DNA from: Ignavibacteriales bacterium
Lineage (GTDB): Bacteria > Bacteroidota > Ignavibacteria > Ignavibacteriales > Ignavibacteriaceae
Reading direction: 5' to 3'
Assembly (NCBI GenBank): GCA_020061995.1
Contig: JAGUXE010000308.1
Location: forward strand, 1 to 11,351
Length of the DNA stretch: 11,351 nucleotides
Shown here: in pieces, positions 1 to 6,168 of the stretch
Numbering within the stretch: the stretch's first letter is position 1
Layout: each line of letters begins with the position of its first letter
The notes under the pieces: model-generated
What the model was told of the DNA's origin: nothing
Seen by the model: the letters and a program-made list of their open reading frames with translations, nothing else
Database searches by the model: none
Position numbers and translations under genes: made by a program

Positions 1-49
1 ATATTCTTTAAGGGTTACCAATTACAGTTATGCCGAAGATTATATCAAA

Positions 50-289
50 ATGGTTAGAATATTAATCAAAAGAAAAGTTCCTTTTATTGCTTATAATTTA
101 GAGGAAGTTTTAGATTACCTAAGAGGTGAGACCTATTTTACAGTAAACACTTACGCGGATAATTCTTTCTCTTATATCCCCTGTCAGGAATACAAAAAGA
201 ATTATTTTAAGTATATAGAGTGGGACAATCCGAAGATCCTGAAAATGAAAAAAAGAAATCGTAACGAAACTTCAAGGAAGAATTTTTAA
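50..289 (+). CDS. Unrecognised small basic protein, possibly the 3' end of a longer gene
   Basis: I do not recognise this product. The first ATG gives 79 residues, but the frame is open without a stop back to base 2, so the gene may begin outside the window and 50 may be an internal methionine. The protein has a hydrophobic/basic start (MVRILIKRKVPFIAYN), an acidic-aromatic middle and a strongly basic tail (KMKKRNRNETSRKNF). I see no cysteine pairs, signal peptide or membrane segment. It ends 8 nt before the start of the Schlafen-like gene, so the two may be co-transcribed. A distant C-terminal domain of a larger enzyme is equally possible. I am fairly sure only that the frame is open, not that it is a complete gene. 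Confidence 0.4.
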   Translation: MVRILIKRKVPFIAYNLEEVLDYLRGETYFTVNTYADNSFSYIPCQEYKKNYFKYIEWDNPKILKMKKRNRNETSRKNF

Positions 290-297
290 TAAGAATT

Positions 298-1674
298 ATG
301 AGGAAAGAAGTCTTCTCAAACATAATTGGCGCTATTGAATCGTTGAATATCGAATGGAAACCATCCTTATCTCAGATTAACGAGACTATTGAAACCATTT
401 CTGCTTTTTCCAACACTGAAGGTGGTAAAATAATTATTGGTGTTTCCAAGTCGGGTAAGGTGCTTGGCTTAGATGTAGGCAAAGATACCGTAGAACGGCT
501 TACCAATCAAATCTCCCAGAATACCGACCCCAAAATTCATCCTCATATAACTATAGAAAAGATAAAAGGCAAATCCATAATCATTATTGAAGTAAAAGAA
601 TCATCTGACCATTTGGTGCTGGCATTTGGCAGCCCATATAAACGAGTTGGTAAATCAACTGTAAGGATGAGCAAGGATGAATATGAAAGGCTGATATTAG
701 AAAAGCACAGAGAAAAGTTATATTTCGATTCCCAAATTTGTAAAGGAGCAACTTTAAAAGATATAGATGACGAAAAAGTAAAATGGTTCCTTAAAAAGGC
801 AAAGATCAGGAGGAATCTTAATATTGAACTTAAAATTTCAGTTAAAGAAATATTACAAAAGTTGGATTTGCTAAAGGAAGATAAATTAACGAATGCCGCA
901 ATTTTACTTTTTGGCAAAGAACCTCAAAGATTCTTTTTACAGGCTGAACTAAGATGTGCAAGGTTTAAAGGAAATGAACCTGTGAAGCCTTTTATTGATA
1001 TGAAAATATTTGGCGACAATATAATTGAGCAGGTTGATAGTGCCCTAAATTTTATTTTAGAACATATTTCTATGAAAGTATATCTTGCTGGGAAAAAAGA
1101 AAGAGAGGAGAAATATGAGTATCCCCCGGATGCTTTAAGAGAAGCGATAATAAATGCCATTTGTCATAGAGATTATCGCACTGTTGGTCATATACAGATA
1201 AGAATTTTTGATGATAGAATTGAAATGTGGAATCCGGGGTTATTGCCAGAACCTTTAACCTTAAAAGACTTGAAGAAAAAACACAAATCTATTCCAAGAA
1301 ATCCATTGATTGCCAATAGTTTCTTTCTAATTAAGTTTATTGAACAGTGGGGAACCGGGACTAACGATATGATTAACCTATGTTCAGAGTGGGAATTACC
1401 TGAGCCATTGTTTGAGCATATTACAGGGGATTTTGTAGTTACATTTAGAAAAGAGTTAACGGAATCCTTTCTTAGAGAAAAAGGTCTTAATGAACGCCAA
1501 ATAAAAGCGGTTACTTATGTTAAAGAAAGAAGGAATATAACTAATAAAGAATATTGCAAACTTAATGAGGTTTCTAAAAGGACAGCAAGTAACGAGTTAA
1601 AAGATTTAGTTTTAAAGAAGGTTTTCAAAATAACAGGAGAAGGTAAGAGAGGATTAAGGTACATTTTGAAGTGA
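298..1674 (+). CDS. Schlafen/AlbA_2-type ATP-binding protein with C-terminal winged helix
   Basis: Three domains are visible in the 458 residues. Residues about 13-130 match the AlbA_2 (Schlafen AAA_4-type, putative DNA-binding) domain: E19-W-K-P, then TISAFSNTEGGKIIIGVSKSG around 33-53. Residues about 278-385 form a GHKL-type ATPase domain (HATPase_c_4): the N-box-like REAIINAICHRDY (281-293), WNPG (311-314) and the glycine-rich WGTGTNDM (351-358). Residues about 395-456 form a winged helix (LNERQIKAVTYV, VSKRTASNELKDL). The family is widespread, often annotated as a transcriptional regulator or ATP-binding protein, and scattered among accessory genes; its biochemical role is poorly defined. 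The length is typical and the gene looks intact. It sits just after a small ORF and is followed by unusual tandem repeats. It is probably an accessory gene independent of the downstream glycan operon. The family call is firm; the function is not. Confidence 0.9.
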   Translation: MRKEVFSNIIGAIESLNIEWKPSLSQINETIETISAFSNTEGGKIIIGVSKSGKVLGLDVGKDTVERLTNQISQNTDPKIHPHITIEKIKGKSIIIIEVKESSDHLVLAFGSPYKRVGKSTVRMSKDEYERLILEKHREKLYFDSQICKGATLKDIDDEKVKWFLKKAKIRRNLNIELKISVKEILQKLDLLKEDKLTNAAILLFGKEPQRFFLQAELRCARFKGNEPVKPFIDMKIFGDNIIEQVDSALNFILEHISMKVYLAGKKEREEKYEYPPDALREAIINAICHRDYRTVGHIQIRIFDDRIEMWNPGLLPEPLTLKDLKKKHKSIPRNPLIANSFFLIKFIEQWGTGTNDMINLCSEWELPEPLFEHITGDFVVTFRKELTESFLREKGLNERQIKAVTYVKERRNITNKEYCKLNEVSKRTASNELKDLVLKKVFKITGEGKRGLRYILK

Positions 1675-1706
1675 AATGCCAAAAAAATGCCCAAAAAATG
1701 CCCAAA
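1674..1706. repeat. Three tandem copies of an 11-nt A-rich unit
   Basis: Starting at the last base of the Schlafen-like stop codon, AAATGCC(C)AAA recurs three times. The T of ATGCC falls at 1677, 1688 and 1699, an exact 11-nt period. The first copy has AA CC and the next two have CCC. The period is not a multiple of three, so changes in copy number would alter the frame of any read-through extension. The origin is unknown; slippage is a simple explanation. Confidence 0.75.
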
Positions 1707-1723
1707 ACCCAAAAATAGGTATG

Positions 1724-1745
1724 AGTTGACGCAAAGTTGACGCAA
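1724..1745. repeat. Perfect 11-nt tandem duplication
   Basis: AGTTGACGCAA occurs at 1724-1734 and again immediately at 1735-1745, with no mismatch. CAAAGTTG within it (1732-1739) is also the inverse of CAACTTTG at 1761-1768, which would give an 8-bp stem with a 21-nt loop. No T tract follows, so I do not call a terminator. The 11-nt period is the same as that of the unrelated repeat at 1674-1706. Confidence 0.75.
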
Positions 1746-1784
1746 GGTGATACTTTATGCCAACTTTGTTGTAGATTAGACCTT

Positions 1785-1810
1785 GTTAATCGGTATCGTT
1801 ACCGATTAAC
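1785..1810. promoter_or_regulatory. Perfect 11-bp inverted repeat, possible operator
   Basis: GTTAATCGGTA (1785-1795) and TACCGATTAAC (1800-1810) are exact reverse complements around a TCGT spacer. The symmetry axis lies on a central CG, as in many LacI-family operators. The element ends 8 nt before the Shine-Dalgarno sequence of the relic gene starting at 1829, so it could have been that gene's operator. No run of T follows it, which argues against an intrinsic terminator. The structure is certain; the function is inferred. Confidence 0.55.
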
Positions 1811-1891
1811 CTAACCAAGGGAGAATAAGTGAACATATTAGTCACAGGCGGCGCCGGATTTATCGGCAGCGCCTTTGTCAGATTGCTTCTA

Positions 1892-1920
1892 AGGGACTGT
1901 CCCCACAGGGGACTGTCCCT
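1892..1920. repeat. REP-like palindromic repeat inside the relic gene
   Basis: AGGGACTGTCCCC (1892-1904), the spacer ACA and GGGGACTGTCCCT (1908-1920) form a 12-pair hairpin with one T-T mismatch and a 3-nt loop. Each half is itself nearly palindromic (GGGAC-T-GTCCC). It is far more GC-rich than its surroundings. The pattern resembles the GGGGACWGTCCCC repeats that I associate with REP elements moved by RAYT (IS200-like Y1) transposases in environmental genomes. That link is from recollection and inference, and no transposase is in the window. Confidence 0.7.
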
Positions 1921-1933
1921 GAGTTGGTTGTTG

Positions 1934-1962
1934 TTGACAATTTCCTAATGATTTGCTACTAT
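1934..1962 (+). promoter_or_regulatory. Sigma-70-type extended -10 promoter for the glycan operon
   Basis: A perfect -35 box TTGACA (1934-1939) is followed after exactly 17 nt by TACTAT (1957-1962), which matches TATAAT at four of six positions. TGC immediately before it provides the extended -10 TG (1954-1955). The expected transcription start is near 1969, about 12 nt before the regulator ATG. The -35 box lies inside the VVVDN codons of the relic sugar enzyme. No comparable promoter was noticed further downstream, so this one probably drives the whole unit. Confidence 0.7.
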
Positions 1963-1963
1963 A

Positions 1964-1980
1964 TGTTCAACCATTGAACA
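1964..1980. promoter_or_regulatory. Palindromic operator, probably for the adjacent MarR-type regulator
   Basis: TGTTCAA (1964-1970), the spacer CCA and TTGAACA (1974-1980) form a perfect 7-bp inverted repeat. It starts 2 nt after the -10 box, covers the expected transcription start and ends 2 nt before the regulator ATG at 1982. A bound dimer here would block initiation, the usual design of autorepression in MarR-type regulators. The binding protein is inferred from position only. Confidence 0.65.
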
Positions 1981-1981
1981 A

Positions 1982-2332
1982 ATGAATAATAAGAACGATA
2001 TTTTTAAGTCAGAACACACCCTTCAAATCTTAAGAGAAATAGAATCCAATCCCAAGATAACTCAACGCCACCTTTCCCAGAAATTAGAAGTTAGTTTAGG
2101 TAAAATAAATTATCTCATCCACGCCCTCATAGAAAAAGGTATAATCGAGATAAAAAACTTCAAAAATTCCAAAAATAAACTCGCCTATATGTATATGCTC
2201 ACACCCCGCGGCATAAAGACCAAATTTCGCCTTACTCAAAAGTTTTTCTGTTGGAAAGTAAAAGAATTTGAACAACTTAAAAAAGAAATAGAAAATTTTA
2301 GAAAAGAAATTTCTTTCTTTAATTTAAGATGA
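1982..2332 (+). CDS. MarR family EPS-associated transcriptional regulator
   Basis: The protein has 116 residues, typical for this small EPS-linked MarR-like family. A winged helix occupies about residues 13-82: TLQILREIESNPKITQRHLS, then a recognition helix around VSLGKINYLIHALIEKG and a wing leading into MLTPRGIKTK (72-80). The C-terminus (about 90-112, WKVKEFEQLKKEIENFRKEI) is a predicted coiled coil, likely used for dimerisation. It is the first gene of the glycan operon, with a promoter at 1934-1962 and a palindrome at 1964-1980 directly upstream, so autoregulation is likely. There is no Shine-Dalgarno sequence and the predicted leader is only about 12 nt, which suggests near-leaderless translation. 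The stop overlaps the next start as ATGA, so the two are translationally coupled. The family call is strong; the effector and regulon cannot be read from sequence. Confidence 0.9.
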   Translation: MNNKNDIFKSEHTLQILREIESNPKITQRHLSQKLEVSLGKINYLIHALIEKGIIEIKNFKNSKNKLAYMYMLTPRGIKTKFRLTQKFFCWKVKEFEQLKKEIENFRKEISFFNLR

Positions 2333-3717
2333 GAAATAGACAAAGAAAAAATAGGGGATCGAAAATATGGATTTTAAATTTTACATATAATTTATACAAT
2401 TTTATTCTTCTTTATAAATTACCCGAAGTAATTGCAAAGAAGTTTATTAAATTTATTGTGCTTTCTAGGGATAAGTCTAAAAGGAGATTTTTCTGGGAAC
2501 GGCTTGGATTTTTGCCCAAGATAATCAAACAAAGTCAAAAAAATAGATGGATATGGATACATGCAAATTCAATAGGGGAGGTTAATGCGTGTTATGCTTT
2601 AATTCGTATGCTAAAAGATAAATATCCCCAGAATAAAATTCTTTTGACGACTACTAATTTTTCGGCTGATGAGAGAGCAATGCAACTAAATATTGCAGGC
2701 GCTGTAACTTTTTTTCCATATGATATTCCTTTAATTATTAAAAAATATCTAAAAATATTTAATCCTTTGTGCGTTATTATTGTGGAGTGCGATATCTGGC
2801 CAAATTTTGTAAAGATGTGCAGAAAAGATGGCATTCCTATTTTAGTGATTAGCGGAATATTTGCCGATGGCAACGGTCGGTCTTTAGGGTCACGATATCT
2901 ATACAACTATAAATTTAATCTTTCGGCCGATGTGCTTAATAATATTAACAGATTCTGTATGCAGACCTCCCAAGATGCACAAAGATTAACACATTTAATA
3001 ACTGATTATAAGAATATAAGCATTACTGGAGATTTGAAATTTAGCAGTCTGAATGAAAAAGCATCAACGGAGGAAATAAGTTACTATAAGAATATTTTTA
3101 ATATAAAAGACAGAGATTCTGTATTTATTGCTGGTAATATCCATAAGGAAGAGTTTGAAATGGTATTAGATGCCTTTAGAATAGTAAAACAAAAAAATTC
3201 AGATACGATAATGATACTGGCGCCTCGTTTTATAAGAGATATTTCTTATATAGAACCTTTATTGTCAAAAAAAGAATTAAGTTTTGTTAAAAGAACTTGG
3301 CTGGGTAAGCAAAAAAGATTTAATGAAGAGATAATTCTGTTAGATACGATGGGAGAACTCGTAAAAATTTATGCACTTGGAAAAGTGGCTTTTGTTGGAG
3401 GTAGCTTGGTGTACTTAGGAGATATGTTTGGCGGCCATAACATATTAGAGCCAGCGGCATTAGGCGTCCCAGTTTTATTCGGGTCCTATATGCATAATTT
3501 TCAAAATCTGGCTGATTTATTTTGTCAACGCAAAGCAGCAGTGCAAGTCAAGGATTCAGAAAATTTGGCTAACTGTGTGGTAAAATTCCTTACCAATCAA
3601 GAAGAGTCACGCCAGATGGTTGCTAATGCAACGAATATCTTTGAAGAAAATAAAAATGTTCTAGATAAGACATTCCTATTTATTGATGAAAAACTTAAAC
3701 AGTCGCAAAGTTATTAA
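2329..3717 (+). CDS. waaA: 3-deoxy-D-manno-octulosonic acid (Kdo) transferase homologue
   Basis: This 462-residue protein matches WaaA/KdtA (GT30), which transfers Kdo from CMP-Kdo to lipid A precursor at the inner face of the cytoplasmic membrane. The N-terminal hydrophobic helix (about 14-45) fits membrane association. WIHANSIGEVNA (75-87) carries the glutamate of the family's general base (E84). VECDIWPN (152-159) matches the ETELWPN region, and ITGDLKF (232-238) and the C-terminal GGSL..GGHNILEPAALGVPVLFG (357-385) are diagnostic. One oddity is that the region that normally reads NARLS.RS here reads SGIFADGNGRS (175-185), and T is replaced by C in VECDIWPN. It may therefore be a divergent paralogue for a different acceptor rather than the housekeeping enzyme. 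It starts inside the regulator stop (ATGA), and its 3' end contains the start of the next gene. Confidence 0.88.
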   Translation: MRNRQRKNRGSKIWILNFTYNLYNFILLYKLPEVIAKKFIKFIVLSRDKSKRRFFWERLGFLPKIIKQSQKNRWIWIHANSIGEVNACYALIRMLKDKYPQNKILLTTTNFSADERAMQLNIAGAVTFFPYDIPLIIKKYLKIFNPLCVIIVECDIWPNFVKMCRKDGIPILVISGIFADGNGRSLGSRYLYNYKFNLSADVLNNINRFCMQTSQDAQRLTHLITDYKNISITGDLKFSSLNEKASTEEISYYKNIFNIKDRDSVFIAGNIHKEEFEMVLDAFRIVKQKNSDTIMILAPRFIRDISYIEPLLSKKELSFVKRTWLGKQKRFNEEIILLDTMGELVKIYALGKVAFVGGSLVYLGDMFGGHNILEPAALGVPVLFGSYMHNFQNLADLFCQRKAAVQVKDSENLANCVVKFLTNQEESRQMVANATNIFEENKNVLDKTFLFIDEKLKQSQSY

Positions 3718-4645
3718 TAAAATATTTCCTTATCTACCTGCAAGGATAAGAAACGTCATATACTATCGTTTTTTATGGAACATTGATTTTCCAGAGATAG
3801 TTCATATTGAAAATACCAATGCTTGCAATGCTAATTGTATCATCTGTTCTCGAGAAAAGTTGACGCGTCCCATAGGAGTTATGGATTTCGGGCTTTTTAA
3901 GAAAATTATAGACGAATGTTCTAAGTATAAGAATTTAATAAGAGAGATTCATTTGCATGGCTTTGGCGAACCGTTACTAGATAAGTTAATTTTTGATAAG
4001 GTTAAATATGCCAAGGGAAAAGGCATTAAAAAAACATACTTTGTTACCACTGCCTCTTTACTAAGTTCCGAAGTAACTAAAAAAATAATATCTTCGGGTT
4101 TAGATAGGATAAAGTTTAGTCTCTACGGCGTCACGAAAGAGACTTATGAAAAAATTCATCGTGGTTTAAAATATGAAGAAGTCGAAGGCAACATTCGTAA
4201 TTTTTTCTATATTAGAAAAAAAATGAATTCAAAAAAACCTACTGTGATTATACAATTTGTACCACAGGAAAATAATCGCAATGAGAATGCAATTTTCTTT
4301 AATAGGTGGAAAGAATTTATTGATGCTCGAATAGGCGATCGTGTGGAAGAGTTTTATCTTCATAATTGGGTTTATGGCCGGGATTACAATAGAATAAATC
4401 TCGCCACTTCAAATGCAAAGTCTTGTGCTATCCCTTTTCATATTATCCAAATACTTTGGGATGGTGATGTGGTTCCATGTGTTTTTGATTTTGACGGTAA
4501 GATGCCAATGGGTGAAGTCAGAACAAGAAATATTAAAGAAATCTGGAATGGTTTGAATTATGATTTGTTGCGTAATTACCACAGGCAGAAAAGATTCGAT
4601 AAGCTCTCTTTATGCGCTATGTGCGACCAGCTAAAAAGAGGATAG
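3686..4645 (+). CDS. Radical SAM protein with a SPASM/twitch-like C-terminal cluster
   Basis: The N-terminal part has the radical-SAM [4Fe-4S] motif as CNANCIIC (CxxxCxxC, C47, C51, C54), preceded by HIENTNA. HLHGFGEPLLD (about 90-99) is the GGE-like SAM-binding segment, and IKFSLYG follows. The C-terminal region has four further cysteines (C247, C265, then CAMC at 310-313), with LWDGDVVPCVFDFDGKMPMGEV and IKEIWNG. This is typical of a SPASM/twitch domain holding an auxiliary cluster. Such enzymes start reactions with a 5'-deoxyadenosyl radical; the substrate here is unknown. Relatives in glycan clusters are often assumed to modify sugars or lipid-linked intermediates. I chose ATG 3686; TTG 3683 directly before it is the only nearby alternative. 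The start lies 32 nt inside the Kdo-transferase gene and no Shine-Dalgarno sequence is evident, so translation probably depends on coupling. The next gene starts immediately after its stop. Confidence 0.88.
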   Translation: MKNLNSRKVINKIFPYLPARIRNVIYYRFLWNIDFPEIVHIENTNACNANCIICSREKLTRPIGVMDFGLFKKIIDECSKYKNLIREIHLHGFGEPLLDKLIFDKVKYAKGKGIKKTYFVTTASLLSSEVTKKIISSGLDRIKFSLYGVTKETYEKIHRGLKYEEVEGNIRNFFYIRKKMNSKKPTVIIQFVPQENNRNENAIFFNRWKEFIDARIGDRVEEFYLHNWVYGRDYNRINLATSNAKSCAIPFHIIQILWDGDVVPCVFDFDGKMPMGEVRTRNIKEIWNGLNYDLLRNYHRQKRFDKLSLCAMCDQLKRG

Positions 4646-5263
4646 ATGAACGACGATATCTTAAGGATTATAAGAGAAAGAAGAAGTATAAGGCAGTTTC
4701 TCAACCAGCAAGTAAGCGATGAAGATATAAAAAAGATAATTGAGGCAGGCAACTGGGCGCCTTCAGCTTCTAATCTACAGGGCTGGAGATTCATCGTTGT
4801 AGATAAGCCTGATATCAAAGAACGGCTGGTAGCTTTGGGGGGCTCAGTGGTGATTAAAGATGCACCTACCGGCATTCTGGTTGTATATGATAACCGCTCT
4901 TTAAACCTTGAATATATGGATTTTGTCCAGAGCGCTTCCGCCGCAATCCAGAATATGCTTTTGGTATCTTGTAGTTTAGGTATAGGGAGTTGTTGGATTT
5001 GCCGTTTGCCAACCAAGCAGAGTCTACGGAAAATTTTTAATATACCAGCGCATTACGACCCTGTTGCGTATATAGCAATTGGATATCCTCAGGGCGAACA
5101 TGAAGTTGTGGTAAGAAAATATCGGACAAATGACCTAATTGCTTATAATAATTTTTCTTTTAATGCTAATGGGTCATTTAACCCGGTAATCTTGTTTATC
5201 AGCCGCATAAAACGCAGGCTTTATTTTTTATGCAAGCAAATAATTTATTTATGGAAAAAGTAA
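4646..5263 (+). CDS. Nitroreductase family FMN-dependent oxidoreductase
   Basis: The 205-residue protein has the nitroreductase fold signatures: RERRSIRQF (10-18) for FMN phosphate binding, APSASNLQGWRFIVV (38-52), the helix SASAAIQNMLLVSCSLGIGSCWI (96-118) and VAYIAIGYPQGE (140-151) near the C-terminus. Family members reduce nitro groups, quinones or enones, and some dehydrogenate or dehalogenate; the substrate cannot be inferred. The protein carries an extra tail after about residue 175 (FNPVILFISRIKRRLYFLCKQ), hydrophobic with many Arg/Lys, which might attach it to the membrane. The start codon directly follows the TAG of the radical SAM gene and has AAGAGGA (4636-4642) as a usable ribosome site, one of the few in the operon. 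Its 3' end overlaps the next gene. A role in modifying a glycan or lipid intermediate with the radical SAM enzyme is inference. Confidence 0.88.
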   Translation: MNDDILRIIRERRSIRQFLNQQVSDEDIKKIIEAGNWAPSASNLQGWRFIVVDKPDIKERLVALGGSVVIKDAPTGILVVYDNRSLNLEYMDFVQSASAAIQNMLLVSCSLGIGSCWICRLPTKQSLRKIFNIPAHYDPVAYIAIGYPQGEHEVVVRKYRTNDLIAYNNFSFNANGSFNPVILFISRIKRRLYFLCKQIIYLWKK

Positions 5264-6168
5264 ATTGCGATTTATGCAGAGCCGATGATTATGAAATTTT
5301 AGAGCACAGGGGGCGCTTTGGTCTACCGGTTAGAAACGTCGTCTGTAAGAGATGCGGATTAGTTTATATTAATCCTCGTATGAGTGAAACAAAATATAGG
5401 GACTTTAATCTAAAGGATTATCGGCGAATTTATAATAAACCTCAAGACCCAACAAAGGAATTTACTAATTATCAATTATATAGAGGTAAAATTATATTTG
5501 ATTTTTTATCCGAATATATTAAACAAGGCAGTCGTGTTTTAGATGTTAGCTGTACTGTAGGAGGAGTACTTGAGGTTTTTAGGCGAAAGTTGGGTTGTGA
5601 AGTCTATGGTACAGAAACTGAAACTAGGCTTGCAGAATATGCTTCTAGAAAATTTAATATAAAAATCTTCAATGGCTTCTTCGAAGATAGTTCATTTCCT
5701 GAGAGTTTTTTTGATCTTATTATTATGTCGCATACACTGGAACATTTCTATTCACCAACCCGCGCTTTACAATTAGCAAGGGAAATTTTAAAAGCGGAGG
5801 GGAAGATTTACATTGAAGTGCCCAATATTTTAAAACCATATAGAAAGATTACTTGGTTTTTTCAGAATGCCCATCCCTATACCTTTTCGCCAAAAACACT
5901 CGCTCTTATATGTGAAAAGATGGGATTTGAGATAATTAAATTGGATCAAACAATCAATATCCGCATTTTAGCGAAAACCCACGAAGTTAAAAAACTGATT
6001 TTTGCTTTAAACAATAATGGACATTATTTGGAGATTATCAAGGCAATTAAAAAGTATAAGTTAAGGTATTTACTTTATTTAAGATATTTAAATTTTCTAA
6101 AAGAAAAATTTTATAGATTAAAAAGAAAAATTGGTAGATTAGTTAAAAAATATGAAAGACTTACATAG
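5251..6168 (+). CDS. Class I SAM methyltransferase with N-terminal zinc ribbon
   Basis: Residues 6-35 hold a CxxC...CxxC zinc ribbon (CDLC and CKRC, followed by GLVYINPR), usual in sugar/EPS-locus methyltransferases of the Methyltransf_23 type. The SAM-binding core follows at about 90-205: VLDVSCTVGGVLEVF (motif I), VYGTETE (acidic end of beta-2), FDLIIMSHTLEHF and GKIYIEVPN. Motif I is unusual: the common DVGCGxGG here reads DVSCTVGG, so two glycines are replaced by Ser and Thr. SAM binding might be altered or lost. The C-terminus (about 255-305) is very basic and leucine/tyrosine-rich (YLLYLRYLNFLKEKFYRLKR), likely a membrane-surface helix. I chose ATG 5251, which puts the first CxxC six residues in; ATG 5230 would add seven residues. 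It overlaps the nitroreductase by 13 nt and the flippase by 17 nt. It probably methylates a sugar; the acceptor is unknown. Confidence 0.85.
   Translation: MEKVNCDLCRADDYEILEHRGRFGLPVRNVVCKRCGLVYINPRMSETKYRDFNLKDYRRIYNKPQDPTKEFTNYQLYRGKIIFDFLSEYIKQGSRVLDVSCTVGGVLEVFRRKLGCEVYGTETETRLAEYASRKFNIKIFNGFFEDSSFPESFFDLIIMSHTLEHFYSPTRALQLAREILKAEGKIYIEVPNILKPYRKITWFFQNAHPYTFSPKTLALICEKMGFEIIKLDQTINIRILAKTHEVKKLIFALNNNGHYLEIIKAIKKYKLRYLLYLRYLNFLKEKFYRLKRKIGRLVKKYERLT

Larger units (their letters stand above)
1829..1977 (+). pseudogene. Relic of an NAD-dependent sugar epimerase/dehydratase, N-terminal fragment
   Basis: A GTG at 1829, preceded at 5 nt by GGGAG (1819-1823), begins VNILVTGGAGFIGSAFVRLLL. 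This is the classic start of an extended-SDR nucleotide-sugar enzyme (RfbB, GalE or UDP-glucuronate decarboxylase type), with the NAD-binding TGGAGFIG glycine motif. A 29-nt hairpin then interrupts it at 1892-1920. From 1921 in another frame ELVVVDNFL continues, which is the second beta strand and the acidic residue that contacts NAD ribose in this family. Removing exactly those 29 nt would restore a single frame, although about four to six codons would still be missing relative to the family. The GTG frame itself stops at 1946-1948; the second frame stops at 1975-1977. Everything after DNFL is lost, so no enzyme can be made. It suggests that a sugar-nucleotide gene once stood at this end of the glycan locus. 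The exact family member cannot be named. Confidence 0.8.

Noticed and set aside
543..917. Minus-strand open frame of 124 codons
   Set aside because: It is opposite the AlbA_2 domain, and its serine/phenylalanine-rich translation is typical of an antisense shadow.
1674..1745. CRISPR array
   Set aside because: The 11-nt units are directly tandem, without spacers, and are far too short; no cas gene is present.
1785..1810. Intrinsic terminator for the Schlafen-like gene
   Set aside because: The stem is good, but it is followed by CTAACC rather than a T tract and it is AT-rich in its outer part.
1829..1948. Functional 39-aa peptide from GTG 1829
   Set aside because: Despite a good ribosome site, the first half is an exact SDR N-terminus and the second half is encoded by the hairpin and an out-of-frame remnant, so a relic is the simpler reading.
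4576..5016. Minus-strand open frame of 146 codons
   Set aside because: It is antisense to the SPASM end and the nitroreductase core, both with clear family motifs, and has no start context or neighbours on its strand.
5230..5250. Upstream ATG 5230 as methyltransferase start
   Set aside because: It adds seven residues not typical of the family and gives a longer overlap; 5251 places the first CxxC at the usual distance. Not excluded.
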